Positions 43,430-52,535 of a stretch of 64,000 nt of DNA are shown here, in pieces. The notes under the pieces were generated by a model, which worked only from the letters and a program-made list of their open reading frames with translations, was not told the DNA's origin and made no database searches. The position numbers and the translations under genes are program-made. The DNA is from Aurantimonas endophytica (GTDB lineage Bacteria > Pseudomonadota > Alphaproteobacteria > Rhizobiales > Rhizobiaceae), in the NCBI RefSeq assembly GCF_014196845.1, contig NZ_JACIEM010000003.1:372001-436000 (forward strand), read 5' to 3'. Every line of letters starts with the position of its first letter. Positions within the stretch are counted from its first letter, which is position 1.

Positions 43430-44104
43430 ATGGGCTTCACGATTCATCCCCGCCGTGGCGGCATCGATCCCGTGTGGATCGAGCGCTTCAAGGTGCTCCC
43501 GGTCTCCACGATCAGCGATTCCATGGAGCGCTTGCACGGTGTGGGCATGCCGCTGCGCGCCATGCATGGCGGCGGCCGGATGGTGGGCACCGCCTTTACG
43601 GTGAAGACCCGGCCGGGCGACAACCTCATCGTCCACAAGGCGCTGGACCTCGCCGCGCCGGGCGAAGTCGTCGTCGTCGATGCCGGCGGCGAGCAGGAGA
43701 ACGCCATCATCGGCGAACTGATGGCCGCCTATGCCGAGCAGCGGGGCCTCGCCGGCATCGTGATCTTCGGAGCGATCCGCGACAGCGCCGAGTTGGCGCG
43801 CGGCACCTTCCCCGTCTTCGCCACCGGCGTCACCCATCGCGGCCCCTACAAGGACGGCCCGGGCGTGATCAATATCCCGATTGCGGTGGCCGGCCTGCCT
43901 GTCTCGCCCGGCGATCTCGTCTGCGGCGATTCCGATGGGCTGCTGGCGATCACCCCCGCCGCGCTGGAAGACGTGCATGATCGCGCGGCGCAGAAACTCG
44001 CGGCGGAACAGCAGATGATGTTGGCGATCCGCGCGGGGACGGACGACCGGTCCTGGATCGACCGGGCGCTCGAAGCCGCCGGCTGCGATTATCGCGACGC
44101 CTGA
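43430..44104 (+). CDS. RraA-family aldolase/decarboxylase
   Basis: A 224-residue RraA-like protein. The metal/substrate loop GAIRDSAELA contains the Arg-Asp pair conserved in 4-hydroxy-4-methyl-2-oxoglutarate/4-carboxy-4-hydroxy-2-oxoadipate aldolases, and GDLVCGDSDGLLAI follows. Enzymatic members split such keto acids to pyruvate and also decarboxylate oxaloacetate; the RNase E inhibitor RraA is shorter (about 160 residues). It follows the FAH-family gene by 83 bp, so both may act in one keto-acid pathway served by the adjacent importer. Confidence 0.85.
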   Translation: MGFTIHPRRGGIDPVWIERFKVLPVSTISDSMERLHGVGMPLRAMHGGGRMVGTAFTVKTRPGDNLIVHKALDLAAPGEVVVVDAGGEQENAIIGELMAAYAEQRGLAGIVIFGAIRDSAELARGTFPVFATGVTHRGPYKDGPGVINIPIAVAGLPVSPGDLVCGDSDGLLAITPAALEDVHDRAAQKLAAEQQMMLAIRAGTDDRSWIDRALEAAGCDYRDA

Positions 44105-44183
44105 CGAAGCTTCAAAGGCACCGGCCGGTCAGGCCGTGTGTTTCACCCCGCGGACGACCTCGCGAAGGCGCTTGTGGTGCTGC

Positions 44184-44663
44184 TCAGGCCAGGCCCTGCT
44201 TCTGGCAATCGCCATAGACCTCGATCGTGGCAGCGTTCGCGCCGGAAATCTGCCGGACCGAAAAGGTGCCGGGCGCCGGCTGCCGTACCAGATCGCCCCG
44301 AAACAGCCTGTCGTCCGCTGCACCATCGGCGCCGCGCGTCAGGACCATGCCACACACCGACACCCTGCCGTCTGCGGTAAGTCCCGAGCGGAGCGGATAG
44401 AAGCTGAGCGCTGCCGTTCCCGGAAAGCTACTGGTGACGGCAGATCGCACCACGTCCCTCTCAGCGGACGAGAGCTGGTACGGCGTCGTCGCCGTGAGCG
44501 GCACGCTCGGCTTCTCGCCGTAGAGTGGCACCCCCATCAGATGGATATCCGGTATCGTTACGCGCGGCAGCTTGGGAAAGGCGAAATTCGAAACCGGGGC
44601 GCCGAAACTGCACCCCGCGAGCACGCCGCAACTCGCCAGCACGATGATATGTCGTCGAGCCAT
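44184..44663 (-). CDS. Putative outer-membrane or periplasmic lipoprotein of unknown function
   Basis: A 159-residue protein with a lipoprotein signal: MARRHIIVLASCGVLAGC, with C18 as the lipidation site. The mature part has a conserved-looking YQLSSAERDVVRSAVTSSF segment and ends with DCQKQGLA; the two later cysteines (near 112 and 153) could form a disulfide. GGAGGGGGAG precedes the ATG at 44663. I do not recognise the family. It converges with the RraA-family gene. Confidence 0.75.
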   Translation of the reverse strand: MARRHIIVLASCGVLAGCSFGAPVSNFAFPKLPRVTIPDIHLMGVPLYGEKPSVPLTATTPYQLSSAERDVVRSAVTSSFPGTAALSFYPLRSGLTADGRVSVCGMVLTRGADGAADDRLFRGDLVRQPAPGTFSVRQISGANAATIEVYGDCQKQGLA

Positions 44664-45089
44664 CCAGAAGCTCCCCCTCCGACATCGCATAGCATCTTGT
44701 GCGGGGAAAAATGTCCAAAACCGGGCACGCCTTGCGTCAAGCTGACCGGTGTTGCTCGAAGGCCGCTACGGCACCCGCCGGATACCTCGCCTCATGCCTC
44801 GCCCCTCGCCTGGCGAAGGCGGAACGGTTCTTGCGTCAGGCGACGAAGCGGCAGTGCCGCCGCAAAGCGCAAGGAAACTGCGTCACGGGGAATTGCGTGA
44901 CGCTGCCCTCCCGTCTGCCCTATGTCATGTTGCGCGGCACGCAAATGGGCACGCACGCGCCTCGGTATGCCGTCTTGCGTGCATCGAGGCAGACTGGCGA
45001 CGGACGAACGAGCGGTCATGGCGAGGAAACGACGGACTTCCTGCATCGAAACAGCGGGCAGAGCTTCCAGCGGGCGAGGGACCCCTGCC
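44664..45089. other. Gene-free interval with one hairpin
   Basis: This 426-bp interval separates the divergent lipoprotein and pentapeptide-repeat genes. No coding signal stands out. It holds an 8-bp perfect stem GCGTCACG/CGTGACGC at 44880-44903 with an 8-nt loop, whose function is unknown. Promoters for both genes are expected here but no clear -35/-10 pair was found. Confidence 0.5.
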
Positions 45090-45818
45090 ATGCACCCTGC
45101 CCCTGCCGGCGTTAAGGCGACAATCCGCTGGCCAGTGCCGGTGCTGCTTGCTTCCCTGTTGATCACCGGCGCCGTGACGGTCCTGCCTGCCGCAGCGGCC
45201 GATTGTGCCGATGCCGCACGGCCCGGCATCGACTGGAGCGGCTGCAGCCGGAAGAACCTCAGTCTCGAAGGCGCCAATCTCGAAGGCGCGAATCTGCGGG
45301 ATGCCGACCTCGGCCTCACCAATCTGCGCAACGCCCGGCTGGCATCGACCGATCTGGAAGAGGCCGAGCTCATGCGCACGTCGCTCGCCGGCGCCAATGC
45401 GGACGCTGCGAACCTCACCAAGGCCATGGCCTATCGCACCGATTTTTCCGGGATCTCGGCAAAGGGCGCGTCCTTCCAAAGCGCCGAGCTCCAGCGGGCG
45501 AACTTCGCAGGCGCCGTCCTTACCGGCAGCAATTTCGCCAAGGCCGAACTCGCCCGCGCCAACTTCAAGGGCGCGACGCTGGCGGACAACATGTTCGGCT
45601 TCGCCAATCTGGCTCGCGCCAATTTCTCGGGCGTTGCGATCGGCGGGCAAGCCGATTTCACCGGAGCCTACATGTTCCTCACCCGGATCGAAGGCACCGA
45701 TCTCTCAGGCGCGAAGGGGCTCGCCCAGGCGCAGATCGATCTCGCCTGCGGCGATGGCGCAACCGCCCTTCCCACAGGTCTCGTCACGCCTCCGACCTGG
45801 CCCTGCGGCGCGGAGTGA
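45090..45818 (+). CDS. Secreted pentapeptide-repeat protein
   Basis: A 242-residue protein. A basic start and hydrophobic stretch (VPVLLASLLITGAVTV, residues 14-29) form a signal peptide ending near PAAAAD. From about residue 52 there are some 25 tandem A(D/N)LXX-type pentapeptides (LEGANLEGANLRDADLG...), which fold as a right-handed square beta-helix. The C-terminal cap (LAQAQIDLACGDGATALPTGL ... WPC, shortened here) is common in alphaproteobacterial secreted members. GAGGG precedes the ATG at 45090. The function is unknown; cysteines near both ends may form disulfides. Confidence 0.85.
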   Translation: MHPAPAGVKATIRWPVPVLLASLLITGAVTVLPAAAADCADAARPGIDWSGCSRKNLSLEGANLEGANLRDADLGLTNLRNARLASTDLEEAELMRTSLAGANADAANLTKAMAYRTDFSGISAKGASFQSAELQRANFAGAVLTGSNFAKAELARANFKGATLADNMFGFANLARANFSGVAIGGQADFTGAYMFLTRIEGTDLSGAKGLAQAQIDLACGDGATALPTGLVTPPTWPCGAE

Positions 45819-46000
45819 CGGTCGGCACCGGACCCATTGACAGGGTGGGTGCAATTGATCAGGTGAACGAAGCATTTTCTGCGACCCGCGCGGCGGGACC
45901 ATGATCTTCAGCGCACGGTGGCGGTGACATCGTGCCGGACCTCCGTGCCGGAGGTCTGCAGAGCACTGTCCGCCCCGCGCCAGCCTGCCGAGCATAGCCC

Positions 46001-47227
46001 ATGCACACCTATGGCCGTTTCCTGGCGACCAACGCACGCTGGCTCGCCGGCGGCTTCCTGCTGACCTTCTTTTCGGCCTTCGGGCAGACCTTCTTCATCG
46101 CCCTGTCGAACGGCGAGATCCGCCGGACCTTCGACCTCAGCCATGGCGATTTCGGCGGCATCTACATGCTGGCGACGCTGCTCAGCGCGCTGACCCTGCC
46201 GTTTCTCGGCCGCTTGCTGGACCGCTATTCGATCGCCACGGTCGCCACCGGCACGATGCTCCTGCTGGCGGCGGCCATCGTGATGTTCGGGCTGGTGTGG
46301 TCGCTGCCGACGCTGGTCTTTGCGATCTACATGCTCCGCCTGTTCGGCCAGGGCATGATGTCCCAGACCGCGCTGACCGCCACCGGCCGCTGGTTCGCGG
46401 CCAATCGGGGACGGGCGATCTCGATCACCACGATCGGCTTCAGAGTCGGCGAAGGGTGCTTTCCCTTCCTGTTCGTGTTGGCCGCCGGCTATTTCGGATG
46501 GCGCGGAGCCTGGTTCGCGGCCGCAGTCCTGGTTCTCCTCGCCCTGCCACTGATCGTCGCGCTGGTCCGCGTCGAGCGCGATCCGCAGAGCGAACCGGTG
46601 TCTCGGGCGCAGGCGGAAATGCGCAACTGGACCCGCGGCGAGGTGCTGCGGGACTGGCGCTTCTACGTGATCAGTCTCGGCGTGTTCGCCCCACCCTTCA
46701 TCGGCACGACGATCTTCTTTCACCAGGTCTACCTGACCGAGATCAAGGCCTGGCCGCTGCATCTCTTCGCCAGCGGCTTCGCCGTCATGTCGGTCACCAC
46801 GATCGTGTTCACGCTGGCGGCGGGCTGGCTGGTCGACCGCTTTTCGGCCGTCCGGCTCCTGCCGGCGTTTCTTCTGCCCCTCGCCCTCTCCTGTTTTGCG
46901 ATCGCGTGGCTGACGCCGGAATGGTCGATCTTCGTCTTCATGGGCCTGCTCGGCGTCAGTTTCGGGTTTTCCGGAACCATCGAAGGCGCGATGTGGCCGG
47001 AACTCTACGGCACCAGGCACCTGGGAGCGATCCGTTCGATGGTGGTCGCCGCCATGGTGCTCGCCACGGCGATCGGGCCGGGACTGACCGGGCTGCTGAT
47101 CGATGCCGGCATAGACCTGCCGGTCCAGTTCGCGGTGATGGGCGGATACAGCCTCGTCGCGGCGCTGGCGATGTGGCTGGTGGCGCGGAAGATGCGGGAA
47201 CCCGTCACGGTCTCCGCTCCGGTCTAG
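46001..47227 (+). CDS. Major facilitator superfamily transporter
   Basis: A 408-residue carrier with twelve membrane helices. The MFS loop motif between helices 2 and 3 appears as GRLLDRYSIA (near residue 68), and the second-half equivalent as AGWLVDRFSAVRL (near 272). A QGMMSQTALTATGRWFAANRGRAI-type segment near 120 resembles monocarboxylate/oxalate-type carriers. Substrate unknown. It starts at ATG 46001 after a 182-bp gap that contains a TTGACA at 45837-45842. Confidence 0.87.
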   Translation: MHTYGRFLATNARWLAGGFLLTFFSAFGQTFFIALSNGEIRRTFDLSHGDFGGIYMLATLLSALTLPFLGRLLDRYSIATVATGTMLLLAAAIVMFGLVWSLPTLVFAIYMLRLFGQGMMSQTALTATGRWFAANRGRAISITTIGFRVGEGCFPFLFVLAAGYFGWRGAWFAAAVLVLLALPLIVALVRVERDPQSEPVSRAQAEMRNWTRGEVLRDWRFYVISLGVFAPPFIGTTIFFHQVYLTEIKAWPLHLFASGFAVMSVTTIVFTLAAGWLVDRFSAVRLLPAFLLPLALSCFAIAWLTPEWSIFVFMGLLGVSFGFSGTIEGAMWPELYGTRHLGAIRSMVVAAMVLATAIGPGLTGLLIDAGIDLPVQFAVMGGYSLVAALAMWLVARKMREPVTVSAPV

Positions 47228-47351
47228 TCACAGCGAGAGCCTCGAAACCGCCGCTCTGGCGGAAGATAGCGCGGCACTTTGACGTTCCGCCTTCTTTCGC
47301 CGGCATTTGTGCGCTATTGCACGGCACAATCCTCCCATCATCGAGATCATC

Positions 47352-47507
47352 ATGTCCAGCACGAAGCCGTCTTTGCTCACGCGCGACCAGACCGTATGGC
47401 GCGAAGGCCGCGAAGCCGCCCGCAAGCGCCTGACCAAGAAAGACAACCCGTACGCCTCCGGGACCGCCGACCACCGCGCCTGGAACAAGGGCTTCAAGGG
47501 CGAGTAG
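47352..47507 (+). CDS. Small Rmf/CrpP-like protein (51 residues)
   Basis: A 51-residue basic protein. The pattern W.EG..AAR....K.NPY......HRAWNKGFKGE resembles ribosome modulation factor (G..AG....NPY...W..GW) and the small Rmf/CrpP-type proteins of alphaproteobacteria. Members of the Rmf group bind ribosomes in stationary phase; this role is only inferred here. The start at 47352 has a weak GAG upstream; an earlier ATG at 47307 adds a less conserved leader. It stands alone between the MFS gene and the convergent iron operon. Confidence 0.65.
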   Translation: MSSTKPSLLTRDQTVWREGREAARKRLTKKDNPYASGTADHRAWNKGFKGE

Positions 47508-47616
47508 CAGGAGTTCTAAGGCGCCGCTCTACCGAGCTGACCTACGCTAGATTTGCCGGCAATCTTCCGTCAGCCGAACCCTGCAGGTCTTCGCTCCAGC
47601 CAGCGGGGGACGGCTT

Positions 47617-48663
47617 CTACTCGCCCTTCACGCCCTTGCGCCAATAGGCGGCGACGCGATGGCGCTCGCGCGGCAGGCCGAGCACGGCCCGGCAATGGCG
47701 GCGGATGGCGACGAAGTCGGCATGTTCGCAGCCGGCCCAGACGAAGCCGTCCGGCCCGAGCGTGTCGGCGGTCAGTTCCGTCGCGACATCGGCGAGGCGT
47801 CGGCCGCCCCCGCGATGAAGCCACGTCACGTCGAAGGCGGCCGCGCTGGTCAGCTTCTGCTCCTCGGCAGGCCCGCCGACCTCGATCACCACATGGGCCC
47901 TCACCGATGCCGGCAGGCGCCGCAGGATGCGGTCGATGGCCGGGATCGCCGTCTCGTCGCCGAAGAAGAACAGGCGCTGGCCCGGCGGCACGCCGGCATC
48001 GCCCAGGGGACCCGCCATGCCGACGACGTCGCCGGGCGCGGCATTGACGGCGAAGGACGAGCCGGGCGTCGCGTCGCCGTCGTGGCGCAATATGTCGATC
48101 GAGAGCTGCCCGCTCGCCGGGTCGATCGCCCGGATCGTGTAGACCCGCGGCGTCAGCATGTCCTCGCCCTGCGGCCAGACCGGGCAGCCGTCCTCCGCCA
48201 GCACCGGCCCGCGCAGCGGACGCCCCGCGGGCGGGAAGAACAGCCGCACATGCAGCCCGCCCGCATCGAAGCGTTCGAGATCGTTGCCCGCCAGCACCAC
48301 GCGGCGCATGCAGGGGGTCACGTCGCTCGTGGAGATGACGCGCAGTTCGCGCCAGAAGGCCGGCGTGCCTTCGGACGCGCCGTCGCCGGTCCAGCGCACC
48401 GAAGGCGCCGCCTCGCCGAGGAATTCCTGCAGATGGCTGACGATGCCCCACTTGACGTAGGTCAGGTTGGTCTCGTCGTCGGCGCGGGCCCGCACCGAAA
48501 GCCCCGTCGCCGAGGCGAGGATCGCGAAACGGCCGTAGGGGATAACGATCCGCCCCGCCGCGCCGCGGCGCTGCACGGCGCCGTGCTCCACGTAATGCTC
48601 GCAGAAAAGCCCGAGCAGCTTTTCCGGCTCCGGGGCAGGAAGGTCGCAGGTGGCGGTCAGCAT
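47617..48663 (-). CDS. Siderophore-interacting FAD reductase (SIP) with DUF2218-type N-terminus, copy 2
   Basis: A 348-residue paralogue of the protein at 31.3 kb: N-terminal DUF2218-like domain (LGLFCEHYVEHGAVQRRG, residues 15-32), FAD domain (MRRVVLAGNDLERFDAGG; RVYTIRAID) and SIP C-terminal domain ending ERHRVAAYWRKGVKGE. It is the last gene of the leftward receptor-FhuDBC operon, so it likely reduces the ferric siderophore brought in by that system. Confidence 0.9.
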   Translation of the reverse strand: MLTATCDLPAPEPEKLLGLFCEHYVEHGAVQRRGAAGRIVIPYGRFAILASATGLSVRARADDETNLTYVKWGIVSHLQEFLGEAAPSVRWTGDGASEGTPAFWRELRVISTSDVTPCMRRVVLAGNDLERFDAGGLHVRLFFPPAGRPLRGPVLAEDGCPVWPQGEDMLTPRVYTIRAIDPASGQLSIDILRHDGDATPGSSFAVNAAPGDVVGMAGPLGDAGVPPGQRLFFFGDETAIPAIDRILRRLPASVRAHVVIEVGGPAEEQKLTSAAAFDVTWLHRGGGRRLADVATELTADTLGPDGFVWAGCEHADFVAIRRHCRAVLGLPRERHRVAAYWRKGVKGE

Positions 48664-48693
48664 GCTGGCCTCATCGGTTGGGCGGGGCGGCGG

Positions 48694-49506
48694 TCAATTG
48701 GCAACGGCCACCCCCGCGGGATGCAGGGGATGCGCCAGGATCTGCATGTCGAGCCGGTAGACCCGGTGCAGGCACTCCGGCGTCATGAAGCGGTGCACGG
48801 TCTCGCTGGCTACGAGATGGCCCTCGCGCAGCGCCAGCACGTGGTCGCAGAAGCGCGAGGCCATGTTGACGTCGTGGAGCACGACGACGACGCAGCGCCG
48901 GCCCTCGTGGGCCAGCCGGCGAACCAGCGACAGGACCTCGATCTGGTGGCTGACGTCGAGCGCCGAGGTCGGCTCGTCGAGCAGCAGGCAGCCGGCGTCC
49001 TGCGCCACCAGCATCCCCAGCCAGACGCGCTGGCGCTCGCCGCCCGACAGCGTGTCGAGGTCGCGGTCGGCGAGCTCGCGCGTGCCGGTCAGCGCCATCG
49101 CCTCCTCGGTCGCCGCCTCGTCGGCGCGCGTGAAGCGGCCAAACGGCCCGTGCCAGGGATAGCGGCCGAGCGCCACCACCTCCCGGCTGGTCAGGCCGGT
49201 GCCGGCCTGCGGATATTGCGGCAGATAGGCGATGCGCCGGGCGAACTCGCGCGCCGGCCAGTTCGCCAGCGGCCTGCCGTCGAAGGTGAGGCTCCCGGCG
49301 CTGGGGGTGGTCTGGCGGGCCAGGAGTTTGAGCAGGGTCGACTTGCCGGAGCCGTTCGGCCCGACGAGACCGAGGACCTGCCCCCCGGCGATCCGCGCCG
49401 AGAGCGGATGCAGGATTGTCGTCCCGCCGATGTCGAAGCGCACGTCCGCCAGGACGAAACCGCTGTCCTGGGCCGTGGCGCTGCCCGCGCGATTGTCCGT
49501 TGTCAT
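48694..49506 (-). CDS. fhuC: Iron-siderophore ABC importer ATPase (FhuC/FepC family)
   Basis: A 270-residue ATPase: Walker A GPNGSGKST near residues 49-57, the FhuC-type ALGRYPWHG segment near 111-119, signature LSGGERQRVWLGM near 154-166 and Walker B CLLLDEPTSALD near 173-184. Its start overlaps the permease stop by 4 nt. It drives uptake with the fused permease and binding protein. Confidence 0.92.
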   Translation of the reverse strand: MTTDNRAGSATAQDSGFVLADVRFDIGGTTILHPLSARIAGGQVLGLVGPNGSGKSTLLKLLARQTTPSAGSLTFDGRPLANWPAREFARRIAYLPQYPQAGTGLTSREVVALGRYPWHGPFGRFTRADEAATEEAMALTGTRELADRDLDTLSGGERQRVWLGMLVAQDAGCLLLDEPTSALDVSHQIEVLSLVRRLAHEGRRCVVVVLHDVNMASRFCDHVLALREGHLVASETVHRFMTPECLHRVYRLDMQILAHPLHPAGVAVAN

Positions 49507-51509
49507 GCGTTGCGTCTCTGCAGAAGCCAAAGAAGGATGGGCGCGCCGACGAGCGAGGCGACGAGTCCGGTCGGCAGCTGGAACGGGAAGGCGATGCTGC
49601 GCGCCAGCCAGTCCGCGACGACGAGGATGGCCGCGCCGGCGAGCGCCGAGAGGACCATCGCGCTCCCCGCCTGCCGCACGCCGAGGAACCGCACCAGATG
49701 CGGCGCGATCAGGCCAACGAAGGTGAGCGGGCCGACCAGCGGCGTCGCGATCGCGGTGGTCACCGCGGCCAATACCAGCAGCAGGGCCCGCGCCGTCGCC
49801 AGCGGCACGCCGAGACCCACCGCCGCGGCCTGGCCGAGCGGCAGGATCGCCAGCCAGCGCATGAACAGCAGGCCGGCGATGAGGCCGAGACCCGCGAGCG
49901 CGAAGGAAATGATCGCCGAGGCAGGCGCGATGGTCTGGGCTGCCCCGGTCATCCAGGAGAGAAGCTGGAAGGCGCGCGGGTCGCCGGCGGCGGACAGGAC
50001 GCCGACGACGGCATCGAGGAGTGCCGCGAGCGCAATGCCGGCGAGCAGCATGCGCTCCGGCTGGAAGCCGCTGCGGCGGGCCAGCAGCAGGATCAGCACC
50101 AGCACGAGCCCGGCCCCGATCGTCGCCGCGACGGTGGCGCCCAGCGCCGTCTGCGCCAGCCCGGCAAACAGCGCGACGGCCATGGCGAAGGTCGCGCCGG
50201 CGCTGACGCCGAGGATTTCGGGGCTTGCCATCTCGTTGCCGGACAGGCGCTGCAGGAGGAATCCGGCGGTGCCGAGAAGCAGCCCCGCCGTCGCCATGGC
50301 GAGGACCCGCGGCCACCGGAACGGCAGGATGTCGGCCATGCCGGCGGTCGAGAGGATTTCCCAGCCGCCGCTCGGGGTGCGCCCCACGAACAGGGCGACC
50401 ACCACCAGCGCCAGGACGGCGCCCGCCAATATGAGCGGCGCGGCATAGGTGACGGCGGGCGAGCCTCGGATCCCCCGCGGCGAAGCCATCGCCTCGACCC
50501 GCCGCATCCGCGCGGTGACCCGCGGCAACAGCCAGAGCAGGATCGGCGAGCCGAGCAGCGCCGTCACGGCGCCGGTCGGCAGGAAGTCGGCGGCGGCGCC
50601 GGCCAGAAGCTGCACGGCAAGGTCGGTGATCAACAGCAGCAGCGCGCCGACGGCGGTGGCGCTGGCAAAGCGGCTGGCAAAGCTGCGCGCCCCGGCGAGC
50701 CGCACCAGGATCGGCGCGACGAGACCGATGAAGCCGATCGATCCGACCGCGCTGGTGACGAACGCCGCGAGCAGCACCGCGAGCCCGACGGCGCGGAGGC
50801 GCAGCGTCGAGACGTTGAGGCCGAGCCCGCGCGCCGCCGCCTCGCCGAGATCGAGCACCGCCAACGGCCGCACGAGCAGCAGCGCGAAGGGCGCGACGAT
50901 GGCGAGGCGCAGCGCGAGATCCATCGTCGGGTCCCAGCTCTGCTGGCTGAGCGAGCCGGCGCCCCAGACGAAGAGGCTGGCGAGATAGCGGCTTTCGACA
51001 AGCGTCAGGCTGGCCGCCAGCGCCCCGCAATAGAGGCTGACGAGCAGACCGGAGAGGATCAGCGAAACCGGCGAAAAGTCCTGCCGCCGGCTGAGCGCGA
51101 AGACCAGGGCGGCGGCAAGGCCCGACCCGGCCAGCGCCACGACGTCGCGACCCCAGCCGAACATCGCCGGAAAGAACAGCGTGACGATCACCAGCGCCAG
51201 CCGCGCGCCGGCATCGATGCCGAGCGTCGTCGGCGAGGCGAGCGGGTTGCGCAGCGCCTGCTGCAGCAGCGCGCCGGAGGCGCCGAGCGCCGCGCCGCAG
51301 AGTAGCGCCATCGCCAGCCGCGGCAGGGTGGCATAGACGAGGACCATCCATTCGGCGTCGTAGCCGGCCATCTTCCCGCGCCAGAGAACCGGGAGGCTAG
51401 GGCCGAGGAAGACGGCGCCGAGCCCCAGCGCCAGCAGCGCCATGACGAGGACGAGCCCCTCGGCTCCCCCCAGCCGGCCCGTGCGCGACGCTGCGGCGAG
51501 CGACGTCAC
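49503..51509 (-). CDS. fhuB: Fused iron-hydroxamate ABC permease (FhuB-like, two domains)
   Basis: A 668-residue membrane protein made of two FecCD-type halves, as in FhuB. The equivalent ATPase-contact and gate blocks occur in both: GASGALLQQALRNPLASPTTLG near residue 80 (shown in part) and GTAGFLLQRLSGNEMASPEILG near 410; each half carries about ten helices and ends with an IGF.GL..PH/VR-like segment. Single-chain double permeases are characteristic of hydroxamate systems. It overlaps both neighbours by 4 nt. Confidence 0.92.
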   Translation of the reverse strand: MTSLAAASRTGRLGGAEGLVLVMALLALGLGAVFLGPSLPVLWRGKMAGYDAEWMVLVYATLPRLAMALLCGAALGASGALLQQALRNPLASPTTLGIDAGARLALVIVTLFFPAMFGWGRDVVALAGSGLAAALVFALSRRQDFSPVSLILSGLLVSLYCGALAASLTLVESRYLASLFVWGAGSLSQQSWDPTMDLALRLAIVAPFALLLVRPLAVLDLGEAAARGLGLNVSTLRLRAVGLAVLLAAFVTSAVGSIGFIGLVAPILVRLAGARSFASRFASATAVGALLLLITDLAVQLLAGAAADFLPTGAVTALLGSPILLWLLPRVTARMRRVEAMASPRGIRGSPAVTYAAPLILAGAVLALVVVALFVGRTPSGGWEILSTAGMADILPFRWPRVLAMATAGLLLGTAGFLLQRLSGNEMASPEILGVSAGATFAMAVALFAGLAQTALGATVAATIGAGLVLVLILLLARRSGFQPERMLLAGIALAALLDAVVGVLSAAGDPRAFQLLSWMTGAAQTIAPASAIISFALAGLGLIAGLLFMRWLAILPLGQAAAVGLGVPLATARALLLVLAAVTTAIATPLVGPLTFVGLIAPHLVRFLGVRQAGSAMVLSALAGAAILVVADWLARSIAFPFQLPTGLVASLVGAPILLWLLQRRNA

Positions 51510-52381
51510 GCCGCCTGCCTTTCCAGTTCGTCGAGCAGCAGTGTGGCGAGGCGCCGGGCGGTAGCGACGCCGCCGAAGGCCGCGACGGTCGGCAGGATCG
51601 GCACCGGGCCGCCGTCACGCCGCAGCGGCAGCGAGCGCCACAGCGGGCTGTTTTCCAGGACCCGCCGGACGTCGTCCGGCATGTAGTCGGCGACCGCCGT
51701 CGCCTCGCCGATCTCGGCAAGCCGCTCGACGCCGATCGTCGCAAAGCCCCAGAAGATCCCCTCCCCCTGCCAGGCATTGCGCAGCCCCAGCCGGTCCATC
51801 ACGTCCTGCTGCATGCCCGGCCGCGCATAGACCCGCACGTGCCGCGGATCCATGAAGGACAGCATCACGATCGGCTTGTCCCGGAACCGCCTTGCCCGCT
51901 CGACGCAAGCCGCGAAGAAGGCCTCGGTGTCGGCGAGATACGCCTCGGCCTCCGCTTCGCGCCCGAGCAGCGTTCCGAGGCGGCGCATCGCCTCCAGGGC
52001 CTTCGGCAGCGGCGAGCCGCCCTGCGAATAGATCGCGAAGCGCTCGACCGGGGCGATGCGGCTCACCTGCGGCTCGGTCATCGCGGTGAATTCGGTGGTG
52101 ACGATCAGGTCCGGCTTGAGCGCGGCGAGGAGCTCGATATTGGGCGCGAGCCCGGTGCCGATGTCGACCGTGCCGGCCGGCAGCGGCGGCGCGCCGACCC
52201 ATTTCAGCCATTCGTTCGCGTCGGCGAGCGCGATCGGCGGCACGCCGAGCACGATCATCTGCTCGGCCAGAGCGAAATCCAGCGACGCGACGCGCAGCGG
52301 GGCGGCGAGCGCCGACCCCGAACGCAGAACGAAGGGCGCCGCGAGGAGACCGCCGAGTACCGTTCGCCGGCTCGCCATCAT
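51506..52381 (-). CDS. fhuD: Iron-siderophore ABC importer binding protein (FhuD-like)
   Basis: A 291-residue periplasmic binding protein of the helical-backbone type. The twin-arginine signal MMASRRTVLGGLLAAPFVL ends near ALAAP. Family segments are LRVASLDFALAEQMIVLGVPP and LKPDLIVTTEF, with the closing VERLAEIG region. The ATG at 52381 was chosen because it begins the Tat signal; an in-frame TTG at 52435 would add 18 residues, and neither has a strong ribosome-binding site. Its stop overlaps the permease start. Confidence 0.88.
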   Translation of the reverse strand: MMASRRTVLGGLLAAPFVLRSGSALAAPLRVASLDFALAEQMIVLGVPPIALADANEWLKWVGAPPLPAGTVDIGTGLAPNIELLAALKPDLIVTTEFTAMTEPQVSRIAPVERFAIYSQGGSPLPKALEAMRRLGTLLGREAEAEAYLADTEAFFAACVERARRFRDKPIVMLSFMDPRHVRVYARPGMQQDVMDRLGLRNAWQGEGIFWGFATIGVERLAEIGEATAVADYMPDDVRRVLENSPLWRSLPLRRDGGPVPILPTVAAFGGVATARRLATLLLDELERQAA

Positions 52382-52535
52382 CGAAACGCCGCAACCGGTT
52401 CGGGGCGAGCTGGAAGGAGACTGATGATCGGACAAAGGCGGTACCCGTCACGAGATTCCGGCAAGGCGCTGCGCGCGGAGAATGGGCTCGCTGCGGCTGA
52501 CGCGGGGAGCCGTCGGCTGCCCGCTCGGCCGTCCC

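Noticed and set aside
47659-50448. A 929-codon open frame on the plus strand
   Set aside because: It lies opposite the convincing SIP, FhuC and FhuB genes, has an Arg/His/Gln-rich translation without domains, and is a third-codon GC artefact of high-GC coding DNA.
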